Made by a program: the position numbers and the translations under genes
Shown: positions 23,981 to 35,572 of the stretch, one piece after another
Position numbering within the stretch: position 1 is the first letter of the stretch
Layout of the letters: each line of letters begins with the position of its first letter
Assembly (NCBI GenBank): GCA_000697665.1
Contig: KL197749.1
Location: 200,988 to 264,987, forward strand
Origin: Jaapia argillacea MUCL 33604
Taxonomy: Eukaryota; Basidiomycota; Agaricomycetes; Jaapiales; Jaapiaceae
DNA length: 64,000 nt
Direction: 5' to 3'
Notes under the pieces: model-generated
Seen by the model: only the letters and a program-made list of their open reading frames with translations
Database searches by the model: none
Told to the model about the DNA's origin: nothing

Positions 23981-24222
23981 AGCACACTGCACCAAGGACG
24001 ATACCAGAGAGACCGAGTGGTATTGGGAATGGAATGGCACTGAACGGACTTTGGAAGCAAAGTCATCACGTCAACGATGACCGTCACCCATATCACGCTT
24101 CCCATCGCAGACAATCACACATACAAGCTTCACACCCGTGCCCTCGGTTTCTGTCGTCTATATAGTCTGTAAGACTGCCTTTTTCAAGATGAGCCCTCTT
24201 TCACCTTGCCCCCCACATCACC
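23981..24222. promoter_or_regulatory. Divergent promoter of the accessory gene pair
   Basis: The 242 bp lie between the two divergent starts. A TATATAG at 24159-24165 sits 58 nt before the recombinase-like ATG. Shared control of the two genes is likely from spacing alone. Confidence 0.45.
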
Positions 24223-27151
24223 ATGCCCTGGCAACCCAATGCCAGAGCTGCACAGTGGCTCAGTGTCTGTGAAGATCAGGTCTTTGAGCTCATTTTCGAG
24301 TCTTGGGAGGATGAGAAAGATAATGTTATCGCATTGGGGGAACATAGTTGTTTAGATCGACTGGCTGTTATCAAAGCATATGCAGTCTACGTTGCAGCTT
24401 TCCACAAAGGTTTCATCGACAACGAGTGGTGTGTCAATGGATTACTTAGTGCGCCATTCATGACTTCCACTCTCACAACCATACTGATCATCTACTTGTT
24501 CAGCTCGCCTGTGGCAATTTTTCTGTTGAAGAGTTCAGAACTTGCACTCCACCAAGTACGCAGGGGAGCGGATGGGATACAGAACTATGGTCGGCTTCAG
24601 ATGGGTTATCCTGGGACTCATAAGGCGAACTATGTTCTCGTGGACTACCCAAGTGTCCCTGATACACATCTCAGATAACCGAACTTACCAAACCCGATGA
24701 TATTCAATCCAAGATCAATCGAGATGAGACATTCCGAGTACGTCTTCACTTGGATATTCTACACCCCAGTTCTGAGTCCTGCATAGCTGACATTTCACTC
24801 AGTGGTGTACTGTCCTTCAGCGCCGGTTTAAATTACGAATGGAAGTTGCAAAAAAATTATACTTTGGTCCCCCAGAAGCTAAGCTATTGATTGTGACTGC
24901 CTTGACCAATCCCATCTCGTACACAAATGTCAGTGCTCTTGATTGATATCCTTGCTTCCACCACTCAAACCGTTTTCCTAGGCACTTCAACATTGCGTGG
25001 CTTTCCTCTTCAAGTTGATGTTTGGGCCTCGCCCCTCGTTGCTGTATGCTGTCAAAGGCTACCTAGACTGCTATATGCTAGTCAAGGTAGGCTCATCTCA
25101 TCATTCCAGATTCACTGTCAGTCCTAATGCCTCAGCAGGATGTTACACTGGTCCAGGAACACACGAAAGGATGTGGGAGGTTCTCTGTTGAGATTGTAGT
25201 CAGGTGGTTCAAGGGCCGCCATATCAACAGCCGCATGAGATTGATGTATACCCTTCGTTCAACCATCGCTCACGAATATCTTGATATGGATGTGGGTTGC
25301 TACCTCATTGCCCTCGGTGTTTGCAGGGGTCTATTCAAGGATTACGAAACTGTCAAGTCACTGCTCAATGGCTCAGAGTATCGACTACGGTGGAAAGATG
25401 ATGTCCTAGAATTCCCCTTATTCCTCAAGTCAAAGCCATGTGGACTGGGTGTCACAGATGAACCAATGACTGACGTGAACCACAGAGAGTATTTGCAGCA
25501 TATCAGTATCAAATGTGGCATGGGCGGTACGGATTCTAATTGTATTTTTCTGCAAGTCTAACATTGGTTCCAGGCTCAGAGTCAGGTGTGTTGTCATATC
25601 CATTTCGTCGGAATATGGCTATAGTGGTGGCTGCTGCATTGGGGTCACATATCGCACATACGGGAATGGGCCATGCTGCAGACACCACCACAATGGAGGA
25701 AAGTTATGACGACAACAATTCACGAACTGATTATGTTGGAGCCATGATGAATGAAGCCATTCGCCCTCCCCGGGAAGCAAAAATTCTTGAGTCTCATGCT
25801 TTCAATAGGTTAGAACCTCATCTGTTCAAGATGATAGGCCTACATGTTGTAGCTGAATATCAATCACAGGGCAACCACACTAGAAGATGGCCCTGAGCTC
25901 ACATTCCGAGAGCTTTGTGTCCGAGTCCCTATACTCAAACTACTCGCCAAGCAAGCCAAAGATCTGTACCGTTGTGTGGAACAGGGAGAGAACGACTGGA
26001 AAACATTTGTTGTATGTGGTTTTGTGTTTCGTAATTCTCCCAGCTTGACCTCCTTGTAGCTTGACCACCGAATCCTTTCTGATGAAGATGATGCAGTCAC
26101 GGCCTACACTTGGACCAAGCGCTGTATCAAAAGATTGATCAAGCGAGAGCGACGTGTTATCAACAAAGAGTGGCGCGAGAAGGAGCTGGCGTCTGTGAAC
26201 CCCTCAGGTGCCAAGCTTGAGTGGCACAAGAACAAGATTGAAGAGATGTCAGTGGCACAAATCCTACAAGCCGCCAAGGACAGTGCTGATAGTAACCAAC
26301 ATGTTGATGACGGAGACGATACTGGAGACCCATCTATCTCGACTCTCAATATTGAGACCTCACCTCTCATCTTGGGGGAGTTGAACATCGAGGACAGTCA
26401 GGAGGATGGAGATGATGCTGAGGTCGAGCGAGTGAACTTCATCATGTGTGTAGACTTGCCTTTTTCCCCACTTCATCAAATTTTGATGACTTCCATGTCT
26501 AGGAATCTTGCTACCATGGTCGAACCTCCTCCAGCTGCCCAATTTTGTGATTTGTGCGAGGACGATATCACGTGCACCCCCGAAGATATTCAGAAGGACT
26601 GGAAAATCCCAGCCAAACTTAACTGCCACCAGAACCAACAATTCCATAAGCCGCAGATGCAAGCGACCCAACTACTTGTCATCTGGAACTGCTGATTTGG
26701 TCGTAGTGAGTGGTTTTGCTGATCTCTTGGTGTGTTTCTCATTTGCAAGTTAGACACGGTGCGCTGCCATTTTTGTGGGGTTGATGACCCAGATGCAGGT
26801 GATGCAAGCTTTGGTGCAACAAACTACTGCAAGAAGTGGGCTTTGATCCAGCACATTGTGGAGGATCATCCCACACAATTATCGACTGTCGAGAAGGACA
26901 TTCTCATCACTGCAAATGAGATGCATACCCCTGCCCTGGTTCACGACGATGATGACATGAATTCTGAGTACCATGATGATCCAGGACCTGCAGGTGACGA
27001 GATATTCCAGTGCTCGAAGGAGTTGGTGGAAATGGCTGATGCTGATATTGACACAAGCTGGTACAAGGGGGACAGTGACAAGTTGGATGAAATGCAGGTG
27101 GATGGAAGTAGTGAGGGGATGGAGTTCGGATCTGATGTTGAAGGACTCTGA
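24223..27151 (+). CDS. FluG/DUF3435-type tyrosine-recombinase-like protein
   Basis: Multi-exon gene (about nine exons) starting MPWQPNARAAQWLSV. The middle matches what I know of FluG/DUF3435 proteins, whose fold is that of tyrosine recombinases such as Crypton enzymes and Starship captains. In order: GPRPS (25024-25038, candidate first catalytic Arg), VVRWFKGR, CRGLFKDYETVKSLL, then YPFRR (25597-25611, the H/Y-x-x-R box), MGHA (25666-25677) and the candidate nucleophile Tyr in EESYDDN (25705). All four catalytic-type positions are present and correctly ordered. A basic stretch KRLIKRERRVINKEW follows, then CDLC and a C2H2-like finger CHFCG...HIVEDH (near 26775-26870), and an acidic tail to TGA 27151. 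I see no frame break; one intron donor (GTTCTC near 24632) is non-standard. Activity and mobility are not shown. Alternative: a domesticated DUF3435 gene with another role. Confidence 0.7.
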
Positions 27152-27927
27152 CCTGCATTGTATAATACCCTTCCGTCTTTGTCCAGTGTGCTGCAACATG
27201 TAGAACACTTTCATATGCCCCTCCTTTGAGGGGTTCTCCCACCCCATATTTCATCCACACTTTTCGACCAACCGGCGTGTGCCTTGTTTGTTCCGGGTGG
27301 TGCCACAGCTTCCGCACCAAGTCCAATGTACACACATCTTCATCATTTGCTAATTATTCTGCTTTGCATCCAAGTTGCCTTCATCCATAGGTTAACAGCA
27401 ATATTCTAGTGCTTGGGCAGCCCCAACAACCTTTCCCACTCACTCTGTTGTGTAAACCTCAACCGCACTGCTGAATCAAAATCTAGATCTGTTCAATTCT
27501 GAAGACTTCAAGACGCACGCAATCTGAGAATCCGAAACCAAATATTTGTAGTACAGTGTATTGTCAATGCAGTCCCACTGTACTTTCACATAGAATTTTC
27601 ACCACATCTTAGCTATGTGGTGCTTGAGCAGAGAGCCAAAGATCACACCATTCAGTGTCGAACCTCAGACTCACCTGCTCACACCTTGAGCAGGGGCTTG
27701 TATATATTGTACCTATTTCCAAAGTTCTCCTGTACATGCAGTAATGACAACAATCACCAGTTGTCTCAATCCACCCTTCCAGCTTTCATTATAGCTTTCC
27801 ATACCAAAGGAGGGGCAAATGATGACACATGTCGGCACTTCCCTAGCACCGAAGCCGCACAAGATTAAGAATACAAATGAGGAATCGGTGGTGGGAGAGA
27901 AAGGGAACAAATGGTAGGATAAAAAAA
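27152..27927. other. 3' flank of recombinase-like gene, no gene seen
   Basis: AT-rich stretch without convincing exons. Antisense frames at 26879-27335 shadow the recombinase exons. If the pair belongs to a mobile element, its right end should lie here or slightly beyond, but I find no terminal repeat. Confidence 0.4.
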
Positions 27928-28038
27928 CTGACAATGAGATTTGAACTCGTGCCCGCATTACGCGGATGAGAAGCCTGCAAGCAGGTAAGCTTTTGCTAGA
28001 GTCACACGCCATGGACTGCTCAGCCATATTGCCGTCAG
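27928..28038 (-). repeat. tRNA-like repeat, SINE or tRNA pseudogene
   Basis: On the minus strand the ends can pair (CTGACGG with TTGTCAG). The sequence contains a B-box-like T-arm (GAGTTCAAATCTC), a D-arm-like GGCTGAGCAGTCCATGGC (A-box-like) and a small hairpin CCTGCTTGCAGG. It is followed by seven T, a Pol III terminator. The 111-nt length and long-variable-arm layout resemble tRNA-Ser or tRNA-Leu, but the anticodon arm does not close properly, so a working tRNA is unlikely. Confidence 0.45.
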
Positions 28039-28345
28039 AATTCTAGTGAATAATACTAGTGAGAAGACACTCTAAGAACCCTGAGTGCAAGAGAGAATAA
28101 GTAATGCACTCCACCAAGATTCTAGAACATAGAACTAGTGGAAAGACATAGTAAGCAGCCCAAGTCCAAGAGGGAATAAAAGGGTGTTGGTCTTCAAGAG
28201 AGGGATGGAAGGGGGGGCAATGGGACCATTAAGGGGTGTAAGGCTGAAAAACCACTCTACTAAGATTCTAGCACACAAAACTAGTGGGAAACACCCTTTG
28301 CAGCTGAAGTGAAAGTGAGAGTCCAAGAGTGGGAATGACAGAAAC
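28038..28345. repeat. Three degenerate tandem repeats
   Basis: Blocks starting near 28038, 28119 and 28263 share the order TTCTAG, a short A-rich spacer, ACTAGTG(G/A)GAAA, then a stretch ending in CAAGAG(A/T)G(A/G)GAAT. Spacing varies, so they are old copies. No coding capacity. Confidence 0.6.
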
Positions 28346-30667
28346 AGATCTGGCAGAGAAAAGGCAAGATCCAAGAGATGAGGCTAAAACAGCACCTAAC
28401 AAGGGGTTTGCTTCTATACAGTTGTTTCTTAGCAAATGAAGATAACTGGTGAGAAGAGATAGAAGGAGCATAGTACTTGTTTATTGTGTGCACCTCAAGG
28501 CTGTAAACCCCCATTGCTCCAGAACAAGACTTTCAGAAAGAGGGTTTCTGAAGAGCATTATCCATGTTTCACTACCCTGACAAGTTTGGGATGAATTCAT
28601 GATTCGTGGTCCAATGACCAAGCCAAGGTGCGGATCAAACTGATGGTAGCCAATGGCCACCATTGAACTGGCTAGCCCTTGAGAAGATACACGACATATC
28701 GAGTTCAGCCACTGCGCAGTGTGTGGAGATCTGAGTGTACATCCAGACCAAGGTGGCCCAAGATGTGAGCAAGGTTTCCTGGCTTCTGTCGCTGAAAGTA
28801 CACGAGGCAATGGGGCAACAGAGATGAATTGCTGAGGAAGATGGGCGTGACAGTGATGTCATCCCCATGCCTGGACATCGAGGAGGAAGGTGCAGCTGTC
28901 GGATATGAACACTTGAAGAATGGAGGCAATCGGAGCAATGTTATCCATTGGAATGTACGATGCATGGGTCGCCGGTTTGCACGGGGTACTATATTGTGGC
29001 GACCCGTCCAGACCTTGAGTGATCGTAGGATTGCAGTATATCGAGGAAATGGTTTGTACAACATCGGCCGAATCAGAGCAGGCTCAAGAAGCCCACCAGG
29101 CAGCGGACCCAACGTAGACCCACGTGAAATCGGTTGGAATGCATCCGATGGGCTGGGGCAGGAGACGCATCGTGAATAGGAACCAATAACTTGTAGCAGC
29201 CCTCTTTAAGTTTGTTTTGGCACGGTCAGAATATGGCTGTACATCATAAAGTGGCCGCGATGGTTAACCCTCAGAGGTTCTGAAACCTGCGACTAGAGGA
29301 TGAAAGGGAGCCAGCTGTTGACATGTATGGAGTTTTGGAGGGTATGAAGCATTTACTCCCGTGAGCGACGGTCGATCCTCCACGTCAACCATAGGATCGT
29401 CTTCGGTGGCCTTCGCAGACTGGGCAAGTTGAAGTAGAGGGACTGAGGAGACGCGTTCGAGTAGCAGGGTCTTCAAGCCTCGCGGCGCGGCAGATTAGAT
29501 GTGCGCTGAAGGCAGGTACGACGGGCGTTGGAGACTGGAGCGCCGCACATATCACAGCCCTTTGAAGTACCAAGGCCAATGGAAAGTCCTCTAGATAAAG
29601 CGTGGGATGTAGGATAGCAGACCACTTCTTCGCCAAACAAGGGAGAAATGGTCCGGTTCAAAGAGCGGGCCATACGCTGAAATGGCAGCTGGTATCGAGA
29701 TGGAGGCGGCTCAGCCGACGAGCATCATCCTCCAATGACGCAGAGGTATTGGCAGCCCGCATATATGCTGGTTAGGAGAGGATAGCGGATGATCAAAAGT
29801 TTCCGCAGGGGGACTGGCGGACTTTCCTCCATTGCGTCTATCTGGCAAGGCGAGGCAATTTGTATTGAAGTTAGGGGGGCATTTAAGCTGCGTCGACACC
29901 CGTGCGGGACAGTGACTCAAGATTCAGGTAACAAGATGCCCAGTTACTGACGGAGTCTGAGGTCTCGTGACAGCCTGTCAGGGTCCAGAGCAGAACGAAG
30001 GAAACCCGCGACATCCGGAGCATAGGTTGAGGAGGCTAGCCGACGAGAAAGGATGTAGTAGCGGCCAAAAGAACTCGTGCGGGCATTTGGACGAAACCGA
30101 CGCGACATCCTGCGTTTGAAACCGATCAATCACGTGTGAGGAAGGTATCTGGACGCGAGATGGCACTCCGAGGTGTCCCAGACGTCGAGGGCACACTTCT
30201 CGGAAAAGCTCGTATCTCGCGTTACCACTGCCCGACACGTGAGGCTAGAGGACGTGAACAGGCATCGCGAAGAATCAGTGGGTGGCAGTCACATTGCCCA
30301 CCCGAACAACAGTCTGCTGCCCGTGACGTACGATCGATTGACGGCGCATATATGGAGGTATATCTCCAGGGGAACCCGCCTATGAGCGCCGTGGATGGTA
30401 GGTCAACCAACATCGCAGTGGCCCGCAACCATTCGGTGAGTATGCTTCCGAGGCTGAAAGTTACTGGAGCTTCAGGATATAATGCCTTGTAGGTCAAAGT
30501 GTTCATAAGTCGAGAGATAGTGGGGCTTGCAGATGGTGGTTGATGATGAAGTTGGGTAGCCGTGTGACTACAGTATGTCACAATCCCTTTCGCGGCTGAC
30601 TTTACCTCTCTGGCTTGACGCCAACACTCATTGTACATGAACGCAGGTATCTACGGCGACGAAATCA
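28346..30667. other. Repeat-island end, doubtful minus-strand exons
   Basis: No gene is certain. On the minus strand between about 30110 and 29280 there are exon-like pieces: SRRFRPNARTSSFGRYY, later MARSLNRTISPLFG followed by CDMCGAPVSNARRTC, and KTLLLERVSSVPLLQLAQ. They could form a small protein with a CxxC pair or be a decayed gene; I recognise no family. The last ~500 bp is the promoter of the Rab gene. Confidence 0.3.
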
Positions 30668-32055
30668 ATGCGAACGGTCAAGGTCGTTGTCATGGGATGC
30701 TCCGGGGTTGGAAAGACCAGTCTTCGTGGCCAGGTGTGTTGGATCACCCTCCGTCATGTTTTTGTTGTTTAACCCCTTTACTTGGCTAGTACATCTCAGG
30801 CCGGTTCTCGACAGCATACCGAGCGACCATTGGGGCTGATTTTATCAGCAAAACATTACCGCACTATAACAACTCGGAGGACTCGGTGACCCTTCAGATA
30901 TGGGTTCGTGGGCAATTGTCCTATCTCTGTCTTGGACAGCCTTCGAATAACTGACGAACAGTGATACAACGTTATCAGGACACGGCTGGTCAGGAACGCT
31001 TTTCCAGTCTGTCAACAGCATTCTTCCGGGGTGCTGACGCCGCCATCCTCATGTTCGACGTTAACCAGCCTCAGACATTGGAAGCTCTGATAAAATGGTG
31101 GACGGAGTTCAAGGACAAGGCGCCACTTCTCGACGAGGAAGCAGAGGACTATTGCTGTATTATTGTTGGAAATAAGGTTGACTTGGCGGATGGTTCCATG
31201 CCTGCGGTTTTGGAGATGGATGCTCTTCGGTTTGTGGACAAGTTGATACCTCCTTCGCTCGTCCAATCTGCACCTCCCGACGAGGTTTACGTCGATGACT
31301 ACGACTCCGCTCCAACCGTTTATGGGATCCCTGCCATATTCCAGAACGGTTACACAGTGCCTCCCTCCACACCACCCCGGACAACCTCCATCGACATCCA
31401 TAACACTCACGGGAGTCCCATGAACACACTAACCCGGCGCTCCAAATCCCGTTCTCGAAGTCGCTCAAAGTTTCTGTCTGGCACAGTAACGACAACACAC
31501 ACAACTCTGAGCATTTACCACACTCCTTCCTCGTCTATCTTTGACATGTACGAATCAGCTCGATCATCGCCTACCCCAGGATCACCTTCTTCCACCGGCC
31601 GCGTAACTCGCTCAGTGTCCCCTTCTCCAACCCGTTCCACCGAAACTCGTCGACGCAATCGTTCTTCGCTGAGACGACTTTCGTCCTTATCCATGTCCAC
31701 AACCTCCACAGCCCCCACCATCACGCCTAGCTTATTCTATCGCCATCAAGCTGGCCCACACACAAATCAAGACTCACCGCCAACCACACTTCAACTGCCG
31801 CCCCTGCCTCCCTCACCAGAAAGGCGCCCAAAACTTTTCTTCACTTCGGCCAAGACAGGCGAAGGTGTGAAAGATGTTTTTGAGTATCTCGCCAAGAGAG
31901 TGGTGATGAAGTGGGAGTATGAAGAGGCGGTGGATGCTCGAGTTATGCATTATCAGGAGGCCAGCGGGTTGGGAAGCACCAGCGTAATCCGGTTAGACGA
32001 TGTCACCGGGAGGCGGAAAACTGCGGGAAGGTTAGGGTCTTGTTGCTCTTCGTAG
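30668..32055 (+). CDS. Rab7-like small GTPase with large insert
   Basis: Three exons: 30668-30733, 30790-30903 and 30979-32055, giving about 418 residues. G motifs: GCSGVGKTS (P-loop), YRATIGADF (switch I), DTAGQERFSSL (switch II), GNKVDL (about residue 125) and TSAKTG (about 349). ATIGADF and the WDTAGQERF context point to the Rab7/Ypt7 side of the family, which acts in late endosome and vacuole fusion. The C terminus LGSCCSS has a Cys pair suited to geranylgeranylation, though two Ser follow. Odd: between G4 and G5 lie ~220 residues instead of the usual ~30. The insert is Ser/Arg/Thr-rich (RSKSRSRSRS, then SPSPTRSTETRRRNR), so a disordered phospho-target region is likely. It is in frame within one exon without a stop, hence real coding sequence. 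Confidence 0.85.
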
Positions 32056-32367
32056 TGCTCATCCTCCCCTTGGCGCCCTGGATCTACTGATGTTAGATAT
32101 CTTTATCCACGATCTTTATTCCGTTTGGGCTGCGACTATACACATCTCGAACTTGGCCACTCACTGTACGCTCTCATACCTCTGTAACTTCACTTATCAT
32201 ACGGAAACCGATGTTACATATGCTGCCATTTTCGAGTGCAACATAGTACAATGGGTAAGACAATAACAACAGAAAGCGATGAAAAAATACAACAGGTTGA
32301 ACTCCACGACATAATATTGACTGATAACAAAACACGTCCCCACGCTTTTGTCGACGCCTCAACCAAC
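32056..32367. other. Convergent 3' ends of Rab and ALDH genes
   Basis: The 312 bp hold the two 3' UTRs. No gene is seen. Confidence 0.6.
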
Positions 32368-34214
32368 TTACATCTTGTGGCCAAGGTTGACGTGAACGGC
32401 CTTGACAGCAGTGTAGCTGGAGGTCGTGATGAGTAAGTCACCGAGGCGCGAAAGAAAGTGGAAGACGTACTTGAGAAGGGCATACTCGCCGAGTTCACGG
32501 CCGATACCTGATTGCTTGAAGCCACCGAAGGGAACCTGGGGGTTCAAGGTGTTCGCGCAGTTGACCCAGGCAGTACCAGCCTTCAATTTGTGCGCAGTGC
32601 GAAGGGCGCGGTTGATATCTTGTGAGAAGACAGCGGCAGCCAAACCATACATGGTGTCGTTCGCTTGCTTGATGACATCTATGAAGAAGAAGAGTGTCAA
32701 ATCGAAATTCCAGAGATGTAAGAAGTCGACAAGTCTCGCCTTCTTCATCCTCAAACTTGATGACAACACCGACGGGCCCGAAGATCTCCTCCTGGACGAT
32801 CTTCATGGTGGGCTTGGTGTTTGTGAAGATGGTAGGCTGGATGAAGTAACCTTCGGTACCGTGGCGCTCACCACCTGTGTGGACGGTGGCGCCATCCTTC
32901 TTGCCAGACTCAATGTAGCCCATGATGCGCTGCAAAAATTCGCTTCATAAAACGATATCTCGAGATAAAGCAGCGAAACTCACGTCATATTGAATCTGAG
33001 AGACCTGAGGGCCTTGGTAGGAGTCAGCGGCGAAGGGGTCGCCAACCTTGAGGGCTTTCGTCCTCTCTGTGAAAGCAGCAAGGAATTTGTCGTAAATCCC
33101 TGATTGGACGAAGATACGAGATCCTGCGCAGCAAGCCTGCCCGTGGTTCCAGCTGCCAAGATGATTAGATACGACAGATAAAGATAACATTTTCCCAAGT
33201 GTAACTCACAAGATCCCGTGCACGGACCAGCCGACGGCAGTGTCAAGATCGGCATCATTGAAGATAATGTTCGGGCTCTTGCCGCCCAACTCGAGGGTGA
33301 CGTTCTTCAAGTTGGTCTTGGCAGCAGCCTCCATGATCTTCCTTCCGACGAGGGTGCTGCCAGTGAAGGCAACCTTCTCGATGTGAGGGTGCTCGGAAAT
33401 GGCCTGACCGACGGTCTGACCGTAACCAACAATGACGTTCACGACACCAGGGGGAAATCCGGTTTCCTTGATGATCGAGCACATGCGAAGGGCGGTGAGA
33501 GGAGTGAACTCGGAGGGTTTGAGGACGACGCAGTTTCCGGTTGCGAGAGCGGGGCCGAGCTTCCACGACATCATCAAAAGGGGGAAGTTCCAGGGGATGA
33601 TCTGCCCGACGACACCAATGGGCTCATGACGAGTGTAGGCGAGCTTGTTCTCGTCGGTTTCGATGACCTGACCATGGTTCTTGTCGGCCCAGCCGGCGTA
33701 GTACCGAATGCAAGCAATGGACGCGGTAACATCGACGTTCTTTGCCCACCAGAAGGTCTTTCCTTTAAAATCGATCAAGATCAGAGATCGGTCGCCCAAC
33801 GAGATATGATCAACCAACCGTTATCAAGAGCCTCGATTGCGGCGAGTTCATCAGCAGCGGCTTCCATCAAATCAGCCATCTTGTTCAGAAGTTTTCCACG
33901 CTCCGCTCCCGCGGTCTCCAAACCCCATGTCGTATCGAAGGCCTTCTGGGCTGCGACAACAGCTGTGTCGACATCCTTGGAAGTACCCTCGGCGATCTTA
34001 GTCACGACCTTCCCGTTGGTAGGGTTAACAACACTGGACAAAGAGGGTAACTGTAAGCAAAGCACGGATCCAAGGGGGAAGGAAATGATATGCACTCAAT
34101 CGTTGTACCATCAGCACCGCCCACAAACTGGCCATTGATAAAAAGGCCGGTGGGGAAAGAGGTCTTCCCGGTGAATACGGGAGTGTTGAATTCGTGCGTG
34201 AAGGTGGTGGTCAT
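32368..34214 (-). CDS. Aldehyde dehydrogenase (NAD(P)+), copy 2
   Basis: Second intact class 1/2-type aldehyde dehydrogenase, clearly a paralogue of the gene at 9702-11878. Starts [20 protein letters not shown] at ATG 34214 and ends [13 protein letters not shown]. Motifs: [71 protein letters not shown] (Glu base), [13 protein letters not shown] (nucleophile Cys, with Cys instead of Ala beside it), [10 protein letters not shown] and [20 protein letters not shown]. Introns are fewer than in copy 1, but the last one, just before [10 protein letters not shown], is shared. No targeting peptide, so cytosolic. A likely role is acetaldehyde to acetate. It converges on the Rab gene. Confidence 0.94.
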
Positions 34215-35572
34215 GATGGGGTGTAAGGAAATCGATGACCTCCCTTCGCCTTATTATCACCTCTTTATAAGCCATTCTTCGGAATCCTGCGGGTATTGAT
34301 ATCCACGGCTATGGAGGTCCGACTTGCTTCTCTCGCAGGAGATCAATTCAGCTGAGGAGGGTAGCGGTCAGATGACCAACGATCGTCCTAAAGTTGGCGC
34401 AATCCGTTCGACGTGTGTCTTCGAAGTTACACGCCACAGGAGGAGGAGCCAGTTACGGCAGGCAAGATACCTTCGAAGGAGGGGCATAAACGAATGCAGG
34501 ACGATCCGTACCAGTAAGAAGGTGATGGGCAGGTGAGGTTGCGATGATAGCACAAGGGGTGATCAACGACAGTTTGGTGCAAGTGACCTCCATTGACTTT
34601 CGATCGCTGGCGATACGCTCGAGCTAGGAACAATGGGGCCCCGCACGACCCCGCATTTTGTTCAGAGTTGCTTGATGGGTCAGGAGATGCAAAGAGAAGT
34701 GATCCCAGTGGATGAATGATACACGTTCAAGGAGCAACCCCGTGTCGGGACCTGGAAGGAACTACGCCTCGGCTGCAAATTCCAGCTCTGGAGCGATCGT
34801 GATGGTTCAACAGTTCACCACAAGCTTCACGACCACCTTGATAATCAGAAATGCTCAAGTCCAGCTCGCCTCCTGGTGATGTCTTTCCATATTTTCAAGA
34901 AACGCAGAGTTGTGGATGATATAGAAGTAGAGAGCATGTCTATTTTCAGACGATATGAAATCAATAGAACCAGAGGGTAGGTAGATACCATGCTGATGCC
35001 GAAGAGTCTAAGTGGCAAGATCGAGCAAAAACATCGACAGTTTGGAGCGAAAGGATCCGTCGGGCATCCTTGTGGCGCCTTTGCTAGCCTCTGCTGCTAC
35101 CCCATATCTCGGTCGCATTCTTCGGTGTATAGAGGAGCCTTAGCGCTCGAGCAGGTGCGCTTGCGGACGCCCACAGTAATGATCGACGCCCCATACCCGC
35201 TTTCGTTCAGCGCTGTCATCTTCATTACTTCGTGGGACGGACTTGTCTCCGAGCCCGATGTATTTGAAATGCGACCATATGTTGCGTCGGGGTGATTGGA
35301 ATTACAGAGAGAAGTATGTCAACAGCAGTCAAAGGTTTAGATGTCGTCTTTGCGGGGGTATCTGGGACAACAGAAGGTGAGATCGTGGGGGGAGATAGCA
35401 CTCAGATAGAAGGACATACGTACGTACGCGGGGGGTAAGTACGCTATCCCCAAAGCTCAAGCAAAACATCATATCTCCGGGCAGAAGCGTGTGCGGAAAC
35501 ATTCATCCTGTAGATCTTCCTAGACCTTGGCAGGCTGTATGATATCGCCGCGGTGTTCGCAGTGAGGAATTG
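34215..35572. other. ALDH copy 2 promoter and intergenic DNA
   Basis: No gene is recognised. The part next to 34214 is the dehydrogenase promoter; the rest lacks coding signs. A short (ACGT)n tract lies near 35419-35430. Confidence 0.5.

Noticed and set aside
29264-30129. Zinc-ribbon-like minus-strand gene (CDMCG and TCPVCEG)
   Set aside because: The two Cys pairs lie in different frames and no splice joins them convincingly; left as a remark in the gap entry.
33218-34138. 306-codon plus-strand open frame
   Set aside because: Antisense of aldehyde dehydrogenase copy 2; the dehydrogenase strand has the motifs and splice sites.
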